Source: Strigamia acuminata (Eukaryota; Arthropoda; Chilopoda; Geophilomorpha; Linotaeniidae). From it: DNA of 64,000 bases. Below are positions 19,953-30,680 of this stretch, one piece after another. The stretch lies in contig OX442314.1 of the NCBI GenBank assembly GCA_949358305.1, positions 43,222,581 through 43,286,580 on the forward strand, read 5' to 3'. The stretch's first letter is position 1, and each line of letters begins with the position of its first letter. The notes below the pieces were generated by a model. That model was not told the origin of the DNA, ran no database searches, and saw only the letters and a list, made by a program, of their open reading frames with translations. Made by a program: the position numbers and the translations under genes.

Positions 19953-20652
19953 ACATTCGCCAGCAAAATGGCCCATTTTTTCGCATTCGAAACACTTTTT
20001 GTCCTTTTTTGACTAATTTTTACGAAAATCTTTTACACGTGCGGCGCTTTCTGCTCCCTGCTCTCGGTCCTCGTCTTAGTTTCTCAATTCGACTTGAATT
20101 AGGGCGTAACGCACACGGACCGTGGTCAATTGATTAGGGGCAATTGCATCGAAACTTGCTCGCACCTCATTGAATTTCCTTGGAATTCCTCTCAATGCAT
20201 GGCAGGCCACTTCAGCATCTGTGATGGCGTCGCCCAGTTGGCGTAATTTTTCCGCCATGCCTGACACCTTTGTCATGAAGCTCCATGGCGTCCTCTGTTT
20301 TCAGCCAATTTATATTTGTTATTTCTGACCTTAAAGTTATTTTTTGGTCTTCCACATTTCCACGATAGATGGTTTCCTACTCGTCCCATGCTTGTTTGGT
20401 TGTTTCTATATTCATTACGAATGGCAACTGATCAGAGGAAAGTGCCTGAGCAATGGCGTCCAATGCTTTTCCATCCTTCTCGTTCCACGCGTCTATGTCT
20501 GCGGCTGCAGCCCCAGCTGCTGGGGGGTCATTTTCGATCACAGTCCACAGTGTACGTGATTTGAAATGTATCTGCATCCTAAAACGCCACGTTGGGTAGT
20601 TTTTGTGGTCTAACTTCTCCAGTTGAGTATAAACAGTCTTTTCGGCGGCCAT
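19953..20652 (-). pseudogene. Broken Copia-type Gag remnant
   Basis: From an ATG at 20650-20652 the frame gives KLDHKNYPTWRFRMQIHF, the N-terminal pattern of Ty1/Copia Gag (UBN2-like). A second frame (20276-20076) gives LGDAITDAEVACHALRGIP, typical of the middle of that domain. A CCHC zinc knuckle, CFECEKMGHFAGEC, lies at 19953-19994 in yet another segment. Frame changes between segments show decay. No protease, integrase or RT follows, so only Gag remains. Confidence 0.65.
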
Positions 20653-20665
20653 TTTGATTACTCTC

Positions 20666-22584
20666 GATTTTTGATCGGCACCTTGTCCTTTTCAAAATCT
20701 CTTCAAAATTGACTCACGCGCACTTTTTGTTTTCACTGGACAGTTTTACTGCTTCTGCTCACGTGCTGAACCCATAACCTTTATGAGTTTGGGAAATAAA
20801 GCAATAAAACACTTTTGAAACATACAAGACCGCAAGCGATCAGGTTTACTACATGAGACGACTATACATGATTTACAAAGAAAAAACAAGTAAACATCTG
20901 TAATGCAGGAAAGCATTTATTAGACTTCTAAACCCCTTCTACAATTTTCTGAAGAGAAATAAACCTGTCTGTTAAAGTTTCATTCCTGGGAATTTTCTTG
21001 ATTTTTCAATTCCTGCATGCATGTACGATCATTATCGTCAGAATTGTTTTGTCATGAACCGGTTGTTTCTGATCTTTGAAACCGCGTTTGAAAGACGCGC
21101 CAGTTACGATACAAGAGAGCCTGGTCCCGAATAAGGGCCCGGCAACGTTAAGCAGCCTGAAGTGTGGCGGCAAGCTTAACCCCCTATTCGATCATGTTAC
21201 GAATTATTACCGAGTTTGTTGGAGTCTTAAAAGTGGAAGAAATAATGCTCACGTGCGGACTTAACAACGCTAACGTGGCTTATGCTAATCTGGCAGGGAC
21301 CCCTAATGGCGGAGCGGCCAGACCGAGCAAGCGCGCACTAATCGCGCGCAAAAGACGAAATAAACAACTCATTAGCTACTTGAATCTAACTTCTAGTCCT
21401 TCGGCACATATCAGCGGCATAAAACACAAAAGAACATCGAAAGGAAAGGAATCAAAGATGACACGCGAAATTTAGACACGCGATATGATAATGTAGATCC
21501 TCAAACACGCAGAGTTAACTTGCATGGAGTTACTGCGAATTAACACAGGAAAAGTCGCCAAATGCACAATGGCCAGTTAAGGCACTTACGATAGCTCATG
21601 GTCTTACGCCTTCTGATCAGACTTGGCTGAAACAGCTCAGAAGTGAACTTGGGCCAAGTCTATCACAGAAAACGAGGGGAAAACCATGAGTCAAGCACGC
21701 GTAAGCCAATCAGGCGCGCTCGTGAATAATCATCGCGATGAGTCAGTCGCGAGTGACTAAACATTTAAATTAGATAGGATAGACTAAACGAAATTAGGAG
21801 GGGTAACAGTGAGAATTACCTGACATAGACCAGTCTGATGTGGCCAAATTGAGCCACACCAGACCAGGTCAAGGGATAAACATGAATAGGAAATGAAGGT
21901 AGGACAAAACTCAAATTATATTAGGTTTAGGATTTATTGAGAGTTTTAAACAATGGAACACACGGGATACGCGTAAACAAAACACAACAATTTGGTGAGG
22001 AATACAAGCGCGTAAATGCCGGGCCGTGACATGCCCCTCGGACCAGAGTGTTTTTATTCTCTGTTTAGATCTGCAAAAAGAAATAAAAATACGATACGAA
22101 AAAATCAAGTAACAATTGGAATGATTAATACACTACACTAATGAGGCGCGAGAACTTATCGCGTAAACTCATTAAATAACTAACGCGCGGACTAAACAAC
22201 GCAAGCGTTAAGCGCTCTAAAAACTGAACCATAACAAGAAAAACTACTAGCATAAGCGCCAGGCCAAGAATGCGTTAATCGCATTAAATCACGCCATAAG
22301 GGCATCTCGACACTTATTAAACACTAGAAATGCACCATACTAAATATCAAAAACAAAATTCAAAGTCGCGTAAAGAAAAAATCAAATTCAAACATCAGCG
22401 CGACAAAGAACACAAAAAATAAAACAATCACGATTCAGGAAAATGTCAATATCACTGGTATTGTTCAAAAGAAAAGTTTGCGTTCAACACTAACTTCGCG
22501 AAGAACTACGCGAAAAAAGTCTCGTTCAGGCACACAGCAAAAGTCACTCATCGGGAAAAAATGTCACTTACAAAGGCACAACAC
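20666..22584. other. Non-coding stretch, probably the 3' untranslated part of the Gypsy-type element
   Basis: No supported gene. Composition (many GCGCG/CGCG words) resembles the element to its right. 20884-20937 shares about 50 bp (AAACAAGTAAACATCTGTAA onward) with 33447-33495 beyond the satellite. No LTR pair could be found by eye. Confidence 0.35.
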
Positions 22585-24213
22585 TCAGAACTCATAGCCC
22601 GTGATGGCCGTAATGAGTTCTTTCATCAGACTGATGGCACGGTACGTCACGACATCCCCCAACTGGCGCTCCTTCCGCGAACGAAATTCGGTTAAAACGT
22701 TGGCGATCAGTCGTTGCAGGGTCATGATGTGCCCCTCCGAAAGAAGGTGCACAAGGGCCGCCATGCTCTCCGAAAGTCCAAGTTCGCGTTTAATAATTCC
22801 GTAGAAAAACTCGCGCCACCGGGTGGAATCTGCCTCCAAGTAGGTGTCGTTGCGCCATCGGGACGGGCCCTCCCACTCCAGGGTTCCCATGGGAAAAATC
22901 GCATCAAAATGGGCACGCGCCATTATCGTCTCAAAATACAGCTCGAGCTCTCGCAGCGTCACAAAGTCGCGCTTCTTGTGCTGGTCAGCCACCAACTTTC
23001 GAACGGCAGCGGTCAAATCCTCGGGCTGTGTCGGAAAAGGCAAGTCACGCTGGGCTTGACGGCCAGTAAACAGCGGCAAAAGCTGTCGCCGCGGTCGGGA
23101 ATCCTCATCATCGTCCGACTCTTCGCCCGCTGGCAAATACTCGACTCCTCGGCCGGCTTCAGTTAAACACACGCGGAGGTTGGGTAACTCACCCACGTAG
23201 TCCATTGAGTCCTCCATTTGTTCCAGGGAAGAGTGAGGAATCATTCCCCTCGAACCAGCAACTTCTCGACGACGCGCAGCCTCGTCGTGGCACCGGATGA
23301 GGTAGTCGAGGTCACTCTCGGCCCAGTCGCGACGCAAATCGACACCAAATGGCGTCGCCATCTCATCCATCTCGCAAATCAACAAACCAGCCGGCAACAA
23401 AGCCGTAGACAACGCAACCTCATCGATTGGCGGCGGTACCTCGGTCTCGACGGAAGGCCCAGAAGGTTCAGGGACCATCTCCAATATAGGAACAGGTCGT
23501 ATCATCGTCGAAGAACCGGCGGCAGTAGCCGCATCACACGCAGCGATCTCTGTTCGCACAAGGCGATGAAAGTCCTGCAAATGCGCGATGTCCTGGAGTA
23601 AATTCTCGTTACGCTCCTCAATTCCTCGGAGTCGATCTCGTTCCTCATCGAATCGCGCGGCTCCCATTGCGATGTAAGCATTCGGATCATCACGCTTCTT
23701 ATGAGCCGTAGAATGGAGTCTTGGAGTCACAGAAGGAAGCCTCCCCGCTCTTGGAGCCACCGGAGCCTCCCTCAGCGCGTAGCGTTGGAAAAATGAGGGT
23801 AATGGCGACGCCGTCACTCCAGCCGCCAACAACAGGCACCCCAACGGCGGATATTGCCAATTGTGCGGACGGAATCCAGCGCGAGCGGCCATCTGCATGG
23901 TGTTCCTCCAGTACGCTTCATGTTGTATAACGAAGCGATTACAATCGGAGGCGGAACCGAGTAATGGCTGAAAAACCCTCGGGAGCACATAACGCGAGAT
24001 ATCCCGCCCGTCAGCGATGGTCCGCCCCAAACACAGGGCCTGCACGCGCCGCATCCAAATCCGGTACTGAGCGCGTCTCAAATTCCCAAACCCCTTGCAC
24101 GCAAAACATTCCTCTGCACCATCGCGAAGGTGGCCCCAGCCCGAACACACCGGGCACAACTCTCGATTAGGGAAGGCCCGACACATCGGGTGGTCCGGGT
24201 GGTAGTTTGGCAT
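22585..24213 (-). CDS. Third ORF of the Gypsy-type element with DnaJ-like CXXCXGXG zinc motifs
   Basis: A 542-residue protein from the ATG at 24211-24213; an in-frame stop lies shortly upstream. Near the N-terminus are CPVCSGWG and CFACKGFG, two CXXCXGXG motifs spaced by 11 residues, the pattern of half of a DnaJ-type zinc-binding region. The middle contains an acidic stretch (EESDDDEDSRPRRQ) and the C-terminal third looks helical. No signal peptide, membrane segment, protease, RT or integrase motif is seen. It lies downstream of integrase, where envelope genes sit in some Gypsy elements, but it does not look like an envelope protein. It could be a displaced Gag-like protein or a captured gene. 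I do not recognise it. Confidence 0.55.
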   Translation of the reverse strand: MPNYHPDHPMCRAFPNRELCPVCSGWGHLRDGAEECFACKGFGNLRRAQYRIWMRRVQALCLGRTIADGRDISRYVLPRVFQPLLGSASDCNRFVIQHEAYWRNTMQMAARAGFRPHNWQYPPLGCLLLAAGVTASPLPSFFQRYALREAPVAPRAGRLPSVTPRLHSTAHKKRDDPNAYIAMGAARFDEERDRLRGIEERNENLLQDIAHLQDFHRLVRTEIAACDAATAAGSSTMIRPVPILEMVPEPSGPSVETEVPPPIDEVALSTALLPAGLLICEMDEMATPFGVDLRRDWAESDLDYLIRCHDEAARRREVAGSRGMIPHSSLEQMEDSMDYVGELPNLRVCLTEAGRGVEYLPAGEESDDDEDSRPRRQLLPLFTGRQAQRDLPFPTQPEDLTAAVRKLVADQHKKRDFVTLRELELYFETIMARAHFDAIFPMGTLEWEGPSRWRNDTYLEADSTRWREFFYGIIKRELGLSESMAALVHLLSEGHIMTLQRLIANVLTEFRSRKERQLGDVVTYRAISLMKELITAITGYEF

Positions 24214-24516
24214 CAAGACCGGGCCTCGCTCAAATAATCCGGGCACTGGGTAGGGGCACACGTATCTCTAACGCGCCTGTCGTTGGCGGCGCGTTTCGAC
24301 GTTGGTCTTGTTTTTGTGGCCCTTTCCCCCACGTGACGGCGGTCGCGATCCGTTACCACGTCCAGTCATATCACAAATCTAGTCACTAAATCAGAAGCAA
24401 CAAAAACAAATCAAAAAATCATACAAACAAAAACAAATCAAAAAATCATACAAACAACAACTGACAAAAATTACACCACTCGAGCAAGAGTAAACAAAAA
24501 GTACAAAACTAAGCAG

Positions 24517-24792
24517 CTAATAACGCGGGTTATAAAAAATTAAGCGATACAATTCGAGTAACAACTCGTAACTTAGCCAAAAAAGGTATTCGCAATTAAA
24601 AATCACCGATGTTATAAAAATTAGGAAACAAAGCGCGTGAAATGGGATTACGATCAAAATGAGCGAGATACCAATGCGCAGTAATCCAAAACAAAAGTTA
24701 AAAATAACAGAAAAAACATTAATCAAAAAGTCCAATAACAATACAAAGTCTTCGCACAAATGTATAAAGTTCATTATAACAATTACACTCAA
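24517..24792 (-). CDS. Small hydrophobic ORF between integrase and the third ORF
   Basis: A 91-residue frame, almost entirely Leu/Ile/Phe/Val with few charges, suggesting two or three membrane segments. It lies in an AT-rich spacer on the coding strand of the element. AT-rich DNA often yields such frames by chance, so it may not be translated. Confidence 0.25.
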   Translation of the reverse strand: MSVIVIMNFIHLCEDFVLLLDFLINVFSVIFNFCFGLLRIGISLILIVIPFHALCFLIFITSVIFNCEYLFWLSYELLLELYRLIFYNPRY

Positions 24793-25753
24793 TTAATGAG
24801 CAACACACGAACAAACAAAGTCTATCGCGTAGCAAAGCAAAATGCACAAGCTCAAAAAATTTGCTAAGTCCATCTATAGACATACGGGCACTTGACAAAG
24901 ATGGCCGACATCACGTGACCCGAAAGAAAAATCTGAAGCGTATGGCGACGCCATCTTGCATTTTGCAAAACGAAACTAATACATTCGCGAAAAACATTAG
25001 AAAATTCCTAACACGCGCAAATAGTCGTCAATTAGACTTTAAAACTAAATAAAACCACAAAATCAACTAAAAACTAACATAAACTTCTCCTAATCTTCGC
25101 GTAGAGGCGCGTGGCGAGAAATAAAACAAGTCACGGCACTCAAAAACACCTGTTTGCTCGAGCGGCGAAAAATTATCAAAAATCACTCAAAACTTCAATA
25201 AAACTCACGGTTAGTATTACTACAACAGTCAACGCGCCTTGGTGTGTCCTCACGCTCAGTTTCTCAGCACAAATCGCGTTCAAAATATCCCGAACGCGTG
25301 GAGACGATGTGCACCGTGTCAAGTCGCGAAAACAAGATGGCAGCCAGACACTGATTGAAAAGTGACGTCACTGGTCAGATGACACTAGACATTCCGGCGC
25401 CATCTGTCGCAAACAAGACCACACACGCGCAACAGTCACCGAGCATGAAAAACAACACCAAGCGCTTACAAAGCCAAAGTTAATAAAAACAAAGTCGTGT
25501 AAACACTCCGACGGGAAAAGAATGGAGTTTTGACCTCGCATTCCCCATCGAAACGTCAGCGAATATCAACAATTAGTAAAAAATGTTTTTAAAACCAAAT
25601 ATTAGTGCAAAATACATCAAAAAACACAACAACACACTCATTCCAATGTAAACAAAAATCAACACGAACACCAAAACTCTTATAAAAATTGAAACAATGC
25701 TAAAAAATGAATTAATATTAATAAACACTTTAAAACCAGAAAAAAGAAGGCTA
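24793..25753. other. Spacer within the Gypsy-type element
   Basis: No convincing gene. A further hydrophobic frame (25573-25809) overlaps the integrase end. Short direct repeats of AAAAACAAATCAAAAAATCA occur nearby at 24399-24450. Confidence 0.3.
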
Positions 25754-27202
25754 TTATGGCGGATCCTCTTCCTGTTCACAATCATTATACCGAACATTGT
25801 TCTCGGCATAATATTTTATGCAAATCTCACGTGATTCCGCACTGAATTTGTCCACTCGGGCGTGTATATCGTCCAGATCCACCCGGGAAATAAAACTGGC
25901 GCCGCAACCGTCCCCAACAGCACTCAACGCTTCCAGTGGGTCCGGAACATCCTCCGAGTCCTTCGCGTCTTCATCCGGGTCGCAATACCAATGTCGGAGG
26001 TCCACGATGTGGTAAGGTTGTGTAACACTTCCGTCCTCCTTCATCAGCAGCACGGTATTCGGTCCGATCATCCGGTGAATGATGTAAATCCCTTCTGTAC
26101 GCTGCTGGAAACCTGCTGAGACCTGCTTGTCCGCCGACGACAAGATCCTGCTCCTCAGCGTGACCCAGTCGCCAGGTTTGAAGTTGTGGGGTCGTCGCTT
26201 CCGGTCGTACCATCGCTTGTGTCGCAGGTTCGCGATCTCCAGGTTCTTCCGCGCCTCGGCTCCGACGCGTAGCATGTAACGGTGTAAATACCTCGCCTCG
26301 TCCGGCGGAAGAGGATCTCCGTCGTCAGTGTCGCTGTCGAGGTCGCCTGGATAACGCGCTTCCTGTCCAACGATCATCATATACGGTGAGAACTTCAGCG
26401 ATGTTTGATAGCTGGCGTTAATGGCCAAAATGAAGTAGCCAATATGACGGTCCCAGTTCACGTGCTCGTCGATGTACGCGAGGATGCAGGTCTTCAGCGA
26501 CTGGTTTAGGCGCTCCGCCAAATTCCCTTGCGGATGATATACAGATATGTACTTATTTACAATGCCCATTCCTGCACAGTGCGCTTGAAAACGCGCAGAA
26601 CGAAAAGTAGGCGCATTGTCACTAATTAAAGTCTTTGGGAAAGCCCAACGCTGCACAAATGCCTCAATTTGCGCAATTGTAGTTGGAACATCTGCTGCTT
26701 CGGTGAGACAGACATCAACCCATCTACTAGCCGCATCCACCATCACGAACGCGTAGCAATTACCCTGGCTAGACTTCAACTTTTTCCCAAAGTAGTCGAC
26801 GTAAATGGTTCTGAAACGACGGCGTGGTTTTGCCGTTTCCATTTCCCCCATTGGCAAGCGCCGTTCGACTTTCGCTCTCTGGCATGGCCTGCATACCTTG
26901 ATCCACTCCGCCACATCTTTCTTCATTCCTGGCCAAAAAACACGCGTTTTTAAACGCATCATGGTCTTTTCAATTCCGAGATGGCCAGAAGTGGGTGGGA
27001 AGTGAAGGCAGTGAAAATAAATTCGTCTCAAAGGCTCTGGCAAGTAAATACGACGCGACTCAGCGCGTTGGCCAATTGTTACTGGCGGGTACCTACACAG
27101 AAGCCCATGATACAAAGCCATGTCAACAGATTGCTTTTTGATTTTCTCAGCCTCATCTTCGTCAGGCGGCAAGTGCCCAGTATCCAGATACCCTTCGCCC
27201 AA
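25754..27202 (-). CDS. Gypsy-type integrase frame
   Basis: About 480 residues. The N-terminal zinc domain (H-x-H...CRPCQRAK after SGHLGIEKTMMRLK) is complete. The catalytic core shows the three acidic positions: VDYFGK, LISDNAPTFRS and GNLAERLNQSLK. A chromodomain-like fold is not evident in the tail. The frame opens at 27202 without an ATG and overlaps the end of the RT-RNase H frame by 124 nt in the -1 register, so it is probably expressed as part of Pol by frameshifting, or the two were separated by an indel. Confidence 0.8.
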   Translation of the reverse strand: MGEGYLDTGHLPPDEDEAEKIKKQSVDMALYHGLLCRYPPVTIGQRAESRRIYLPEPLRRIYFHCLHFPPTSGHLGIEKTMMRLKTRVFWPGMKKDVAEWIKVCRPCQRAKVERRLPMGEMETAKPRRRFRTIYVDYFGKKLKSSQGNCYAFVMVDAASRWVDVCLTEAADVPTTIAQIEAFVQRWAFPKTLISDNAPTFRSARFQAHCAGMGIVNKYISVYHPQGNLAERLNQSLKTCILAYIDEHVNWDRHIGYFILAINASYQTSLKFSPYMMIVGQEARYPGDLDSDTDDGDPLPPDEARYLHRYMLRVGAEARKNLEIANLRHKRWYDRKRRPHNFKPGDWVTLRSRILSSADKQVSAGFQQRTEGIYIIHRMIGPNTVLLMKEDGSVTQPYHIVDLRHWYCDPDEDAKDSEDVPDPLEALSAVGDGCGASFISRVDLDDIHARVDKFSAESREICIKYYAENNVRYNDCEQEEDPP

Positions 27203-30200
27203 CCATCAGCCAACTGAACTTCCCTCATTCTTTTCTGAGTTGGCAAAAGCTCGTAAGCCGGATGCTCAGCCGGTCGATCCTCATCCAAATCTTCGGATTC
27301 GTATGGCGAGACTTGGTCATCCACCAAAGGTTGTTGAGTCTGCCTCGAACGCGTATTTGGTCGCGTCGGCAAAGGTGGCACCGTAGTCCGATATTCGTCG
27401 GAACTATGGTCACTCAAAAATCGCTCGCTACCAGATTTTCCTCCATTCGAAACTGGTGACGCTGGTGAAGACGAATGCTCACTTCTTGCAGGTGATACAA
27501 TCTTTTTGGGTCTTCCAACTTTACGTTTGGGTTTTGGTGGCCGTCCTCTTTTCCTTTTAGGCACAGGATCAGAAGGAACCACCTTGACCTTACAGGGCCT
27601 TCCAACACGCCTTTTTGGCGGCAAGGCAGCCGGAGGCGTAATTACACCGGAGAGCTGGTGTGCCATGACATCCTTCATGTCTGCCGGCACACTACCCCCC
27701 CTCAAGGGGCCGGGGGGTTTGGGGGGTCGGGTGTTTAAATCCCCAAACAACTCAAGCGGTTCCAACTCCTCAAATTCACGTTTCTTTTGAAGAATACGCG
27801 ATTTCATCCGAAGTTTGGCCGCGTTAACGATCTTTGAGCCAGATGGTTTAGGCGCGAAATGCTCGTCAAGCTCCACCATCTCAATGGTCGGCCAACTCGC
27901 GAAATCGTCAAAGAACGCACAATATGTCGCATCATCAACGAGCGGACAATCATCATCGCCAATTTCAATGGCTGGATCTACAGGAGCTCTACTCAACGCA
28001 TCAGCGACACGATTACTCGTGCCACTGCAATGCAGAAACGTAAATCGAAAGTCTGACATTGACAGAATCCATTGAGCCAATCTGCCCTTTGGTTCGCGCT
28101 GAGCAAAAAGCCATTTTAAACACTTGTGATCGCTCTCAAGGTAAAAATCCATAAGTTCTAAGTAACTGCGGAAACGCTTAACTGCCCAAACAGCAGCTAA
28201 ACACTCGATTTCCGTAACATTATAATTCTTCTCCGCACTATTTAAAGCACGTGAAGCAAATGCAATCGGCACACGAATGCCGTTATTATCTAACTGCATT
28301 AACGCGGCACCCAAGCCTGAGTAGCTCGCGTCTGTCTGCAGAATATACGGCTTCGTCCAATCAGGAAACCTCCGCTGCAAAGTTGACGTTGCAACTTGGT
28401 CCCGCAGATACTCGAACGCTGCTTGACAGCAATCCGTCCAATTCCATGGCGCGTTCTTCTTCATCAAGGGCCTGAAAACTTCACAAGTCTTCGAGTACCC
28501 CGGAAAAAACGAAGAATAGTACCCAATCATGCCCTTAAAACGCTGCAACTCTTTTACGTTAGTTGGCGCGGGAAATAACTGGATCGCGCTGGTCTTTTTC
28601 GGATTAGGACGGATTTTTCCTTCTTCAACAATATGGCCCAACACTTCAAGGCTACGCTTACACAACTCTGTCTTGCCGGCATTCATCGTGAATCCTGCCG
28701 CGTCAAGAAGTGTCAAAACTTGTTTCAGATGTTCAACATGGTCTTCAAATGTTTTACTAAAGACAATAATGTCGTCGATGTAAACAAAGACGCATTTGTA
28801 CAAAAATTCCGCAAGCGTAAGATTCATAGCGCGTTGCAGTGTCGCGGGGCAATTTATTGGTCCAAACGGCATGCGGACATACTCGTAGAGTCCGCGATGC
28901 GTGATAAAAGCGAGAAAACGTTCATCTCCTGGCCTAACGCCGATCTGATGAAACGCTTCACGTCCATCTATTATGGAAAACCACTTAGCCCCGCCCAAAT
29001 ATGAAAAGATGTTATCAATATCTGGGAGGGGATACACGTCAGGCATCGTTTGCGCGTTGATCGGGCGAAAGTCCATGGCACACCTCCATCTGCCATCCTT
29101 CTTAGGCACGACAACAGGGGCCACGGCACAATCACTCTTCGAGCGTCGAATAATTCCCTGCGCCAGCTTTTGATCGATGTACTGATCAATTATAGCTTTC
29201 TTGGCTGGGTTTACCGGCCTAACAGGCACGTGTATTGGCCTAAAGTCAGGTTTAAGATCAACCTCAAAAAGAGTGTTATTACACAACCCAATTTCTTCTC
29301 TGAAGATGTTCGAAACGGGTTTTAACGCATCAATCAAATGAGTAATACGTTTTGGTGATAATTGATTTGATAACTGCCCATAAATCCAGTCCAACTTAGT
29401 CGGATCGGGACAAGGCAGATATTCCACAAAATTGGTCGTAGGAGAAAACTGTCCACCAGTGGAAACAACTTTCCCATCCACATCCGAAATAATTGAATCG
29501 GGAGGAACTGACGGAACGGACGACTCCGCAGACTGTGCCAATCTCTTCCGAGCCCTACGCACCCGTTTAGAACGTCGGAACTGGCTAAAACACATGGGCC
29601 TCCGGTAGACACGTGTCGTATCGCGGAATTTAGTTCTGCGCGACTTTTTGCGCCGCGGAGGTGACCAAAGAAATGTCCAGTCCTTATTTTCTCCATTTTT
29701 ACGCGAAACCACCACCTTAACCCTGAACGGCGCATCGTCATGCGGTAGCTCAAAAGTTTTGGCGGGTAACTCGCGATGATTTAACCTTGGGGTATGTGTG
29801 CGGATTTTGTCGGGGGCGAAAGGGTCCCGCTTTTTAACATTACGGCGGCCTATACGTTGTTTCGTTGATCGCGACTGTGATGCGGAATTTGCGGATGTTG
29901 TTTTGGCCGAGTAGTTCGTGCGACCGAGCGCGTTTTGTTCGTTGCTTTTCGGTGTTCGGTGGGTTTTGTGACCGGTCAAGGGTTTCGCTAAAACGTGGTT
30001 TTTGTGACGGGAGGGAGGGGGGATCGGTTCATGTGCTCCGAACGCGCCGCGACGCGCCGTGACTTGGGCCAAAAACGACCCGGTCGGAAACCGGGTCCCG
30101 GGCTTCGTCGAGGCGTGGTTTTTGAGAACGGGGGGAGGGGGGGATCGGGTCGCGTGCTCCGAAAGCGCCGCGACGCGCCGTGACTTGGGCCAAAAACGAC

Positions 30201-30381
30201 CCGGTCGGAAACCGGGTCCCGGGCTTCGTCGAGGCGTGGTCCCGATCGGGACAAACTCTTCCGGAAAATGTCCGGTGGAATGTTGAGAGTGTCGATGGAC
30301 GACGTTCGAGTTTATATCGTAAGTAAGTAAGTATCTGACAAAACTTGCACAGAATTTTGTCAACATTTGATAAATTTCCAC
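27079..30381 (-). CDS. Gypsy-type RT-RNase H polyprotein with AT-hooks
   Basis: A 1100-residue frame. RT spans roughly residues 370-560, with PVVVPKKDGRWR, MDFRPINAQT and the catalytic YIDD near residue 532. RNase H follows (TDASYSGLGAALM near 683; ATEIECLAA-like TEIECLAAVWAVKRFR). Between RNase H and the stop lie three AT-hook-like cores (RRVGRPCK, KRGRPPK, RKVGRPKK; residues about 920-965), an unusual insertion. The first roughly 150 residues are Pro/Arg-rich and come from a GC-rich tandem repeat of 119 bp (29940-30240), so the true start is probably internal. No aspartyl protease motif was found. Confidence 0.8.
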   Translation of the reverse strand: MEIYQMLTKFCASFVRYLLTYDINSNVVHRHSQHSTGHFPEEFVPIGTTPRRSPGPGFRPGRFWPKSRRVAALSEHATRSPPPPVLKNHASTKPGTRFPTGSFLAQVTARRGAFGAHEPIPPPSRHKNHVLAKPLTGHKTHRTPKSNEQNALGRTNYSAKTTSANSASQSRSTKQRIGRRNVKKRDPFAPDKIRTHTPRLNHRELPAKTFELPHDDAPFRVKVVVSRKNGENKDWTFLWSPPRRKKSRRTKFRDTTRVYRRPMCFSQFRRSKRVRRARKRLAQSAESSVPSVPPDSIISDVDGKVVSTGGQFSPTTNFVEYLPCPDPTKLDWIYGQLSNQLSPKRITHLIDALKPVSNIFREEIGLCNNTLFEVDLKPDFRPIHVPVRPVNPAKKAIIDQYIDQKLAQGIIRRSKSDCAVAPVVVPKKDGRWRCAMDFRPINAQTMPDVYPLPDIDNIFSYLGGAKWFSIIDGREAFHQIGVRPGDERFLAFITHRGLYEYVRMPFGPINCPATLQRAMNLTLAEFLYKCVFVYIDDIIVFSKTFEDHVEHLKQVLTLLDAAGFTMNAGKTELCKRSLEVLGHIVEEGKIRPNPKKTSAIQLFPAPTNVKELQRFKGMIGYYSSFFPGYSKTCEVFRPLMKKNAPWNWTDCCQAAFEYLRDQVATSTLQRRFPDWTKPYILQTDASYSGLGAALMQLDNNGIRVPIAFASRALNSAEKNYNVTEIECLAAVWAVKRFRSYLELMDFYLESDHKCLKWLFAQREPKGRLAQWILSMSDFRFTFLHCSGTSNRVADALSRAPVDPAIEIGDDDCPLVDDATYCAFFDDFASWPTIEMVELDEHFAPKPSGSKIVNAAKLRMKSRILQKKREFEELEPLELFGDLNTRPPKPPGPLRGGSVPADMKDVMAHQLSGVITPPAALPPKRRVGRPCKVKVVPSDPVPKRKRGRPPKPKRKVGRPKKIVSPARSEHSSSPASPVSNGGKSGSERFLSDHSSDEYRTTVPPLPTRPNTRSRQTQQPLVDDQVSPYESEDLDEDRPAEHPAYELLPTQKRMREVQLADGWAKGIWILGTCRLTKMRLRKSKSNLLTWLCIMGFCVGTRQ

Positions 30382-30680
30382 AGAATTTAACGTTGTTTTG
30401 CTAAAACCTGCGGAAACGTGTCTAGTCGGGCAGAAACGTCTCGTAAAATGTTGCTGAAATTCCGTGGAAATTTGTCAAAAATTGACAAAAGTTGGTGACC
30501 GACCCACATCGCGTTGCGGCGCGGTCGGAGCACGCGACCCGATCCCCCCCCCCCCCCCCCTCCCCCCGTCCCCAAAAAACCACGCCTCGAGGAACCCCGA
30601 GGTTCGGTTTCCGACCGGGTCGCCTCTTGATCCGACTCGGGGCGCGTCACGGCGCGGTCGGAGGACGGCCCTCGCCCCCA
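29940..30680. repeat. GC-rich tandem repeat and head-to-head inverted repeat at the 5' end of the Gypsy-type pol
   Basis: Two to three copies of a 119-bp unit (cores at 30048-30119 and 30167-30240, containing CGACCCGGTCGGAAACCGGG). Inverted relatives of the same unit lie at 30520-30680. The inner part is also inverted: GATAAATTTCCACAGAATTT near 30370 against AAATTCCGTGGAAATTTGTC near 30458. The axis is about 30420. A run of about 18 C lies at 30544-30561. Confidence 0.65.

Larger units (their letters stand above)
22585..30381 (-). mobile_element. Metaviridae (Ty3/Gypsy-type) retroelement with unusual layout
   Basis: Order on the minus strand: RT-RNase H frame with AT-hooks, integrase frame overlapping in the -1 register, a long AT-rich spacer with hydrophobic frames, then a large third ORF. 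No Gag with CCHC knuckle and no protease were seen upstream of RT, and no LTR pair was identified. The 5' side merges into an inverted GC-rich repeat and a satellite, so the 5' end may be missing or replaced. Confidence 0.7.

Noticed and set aside
22714-23166. Plus-strand frames across 22601-24389
   Set aside because: Shadows of the minus-strand third ORF; Arg/Ser-rich as expected for an antisense of GC-rich coding DNA.
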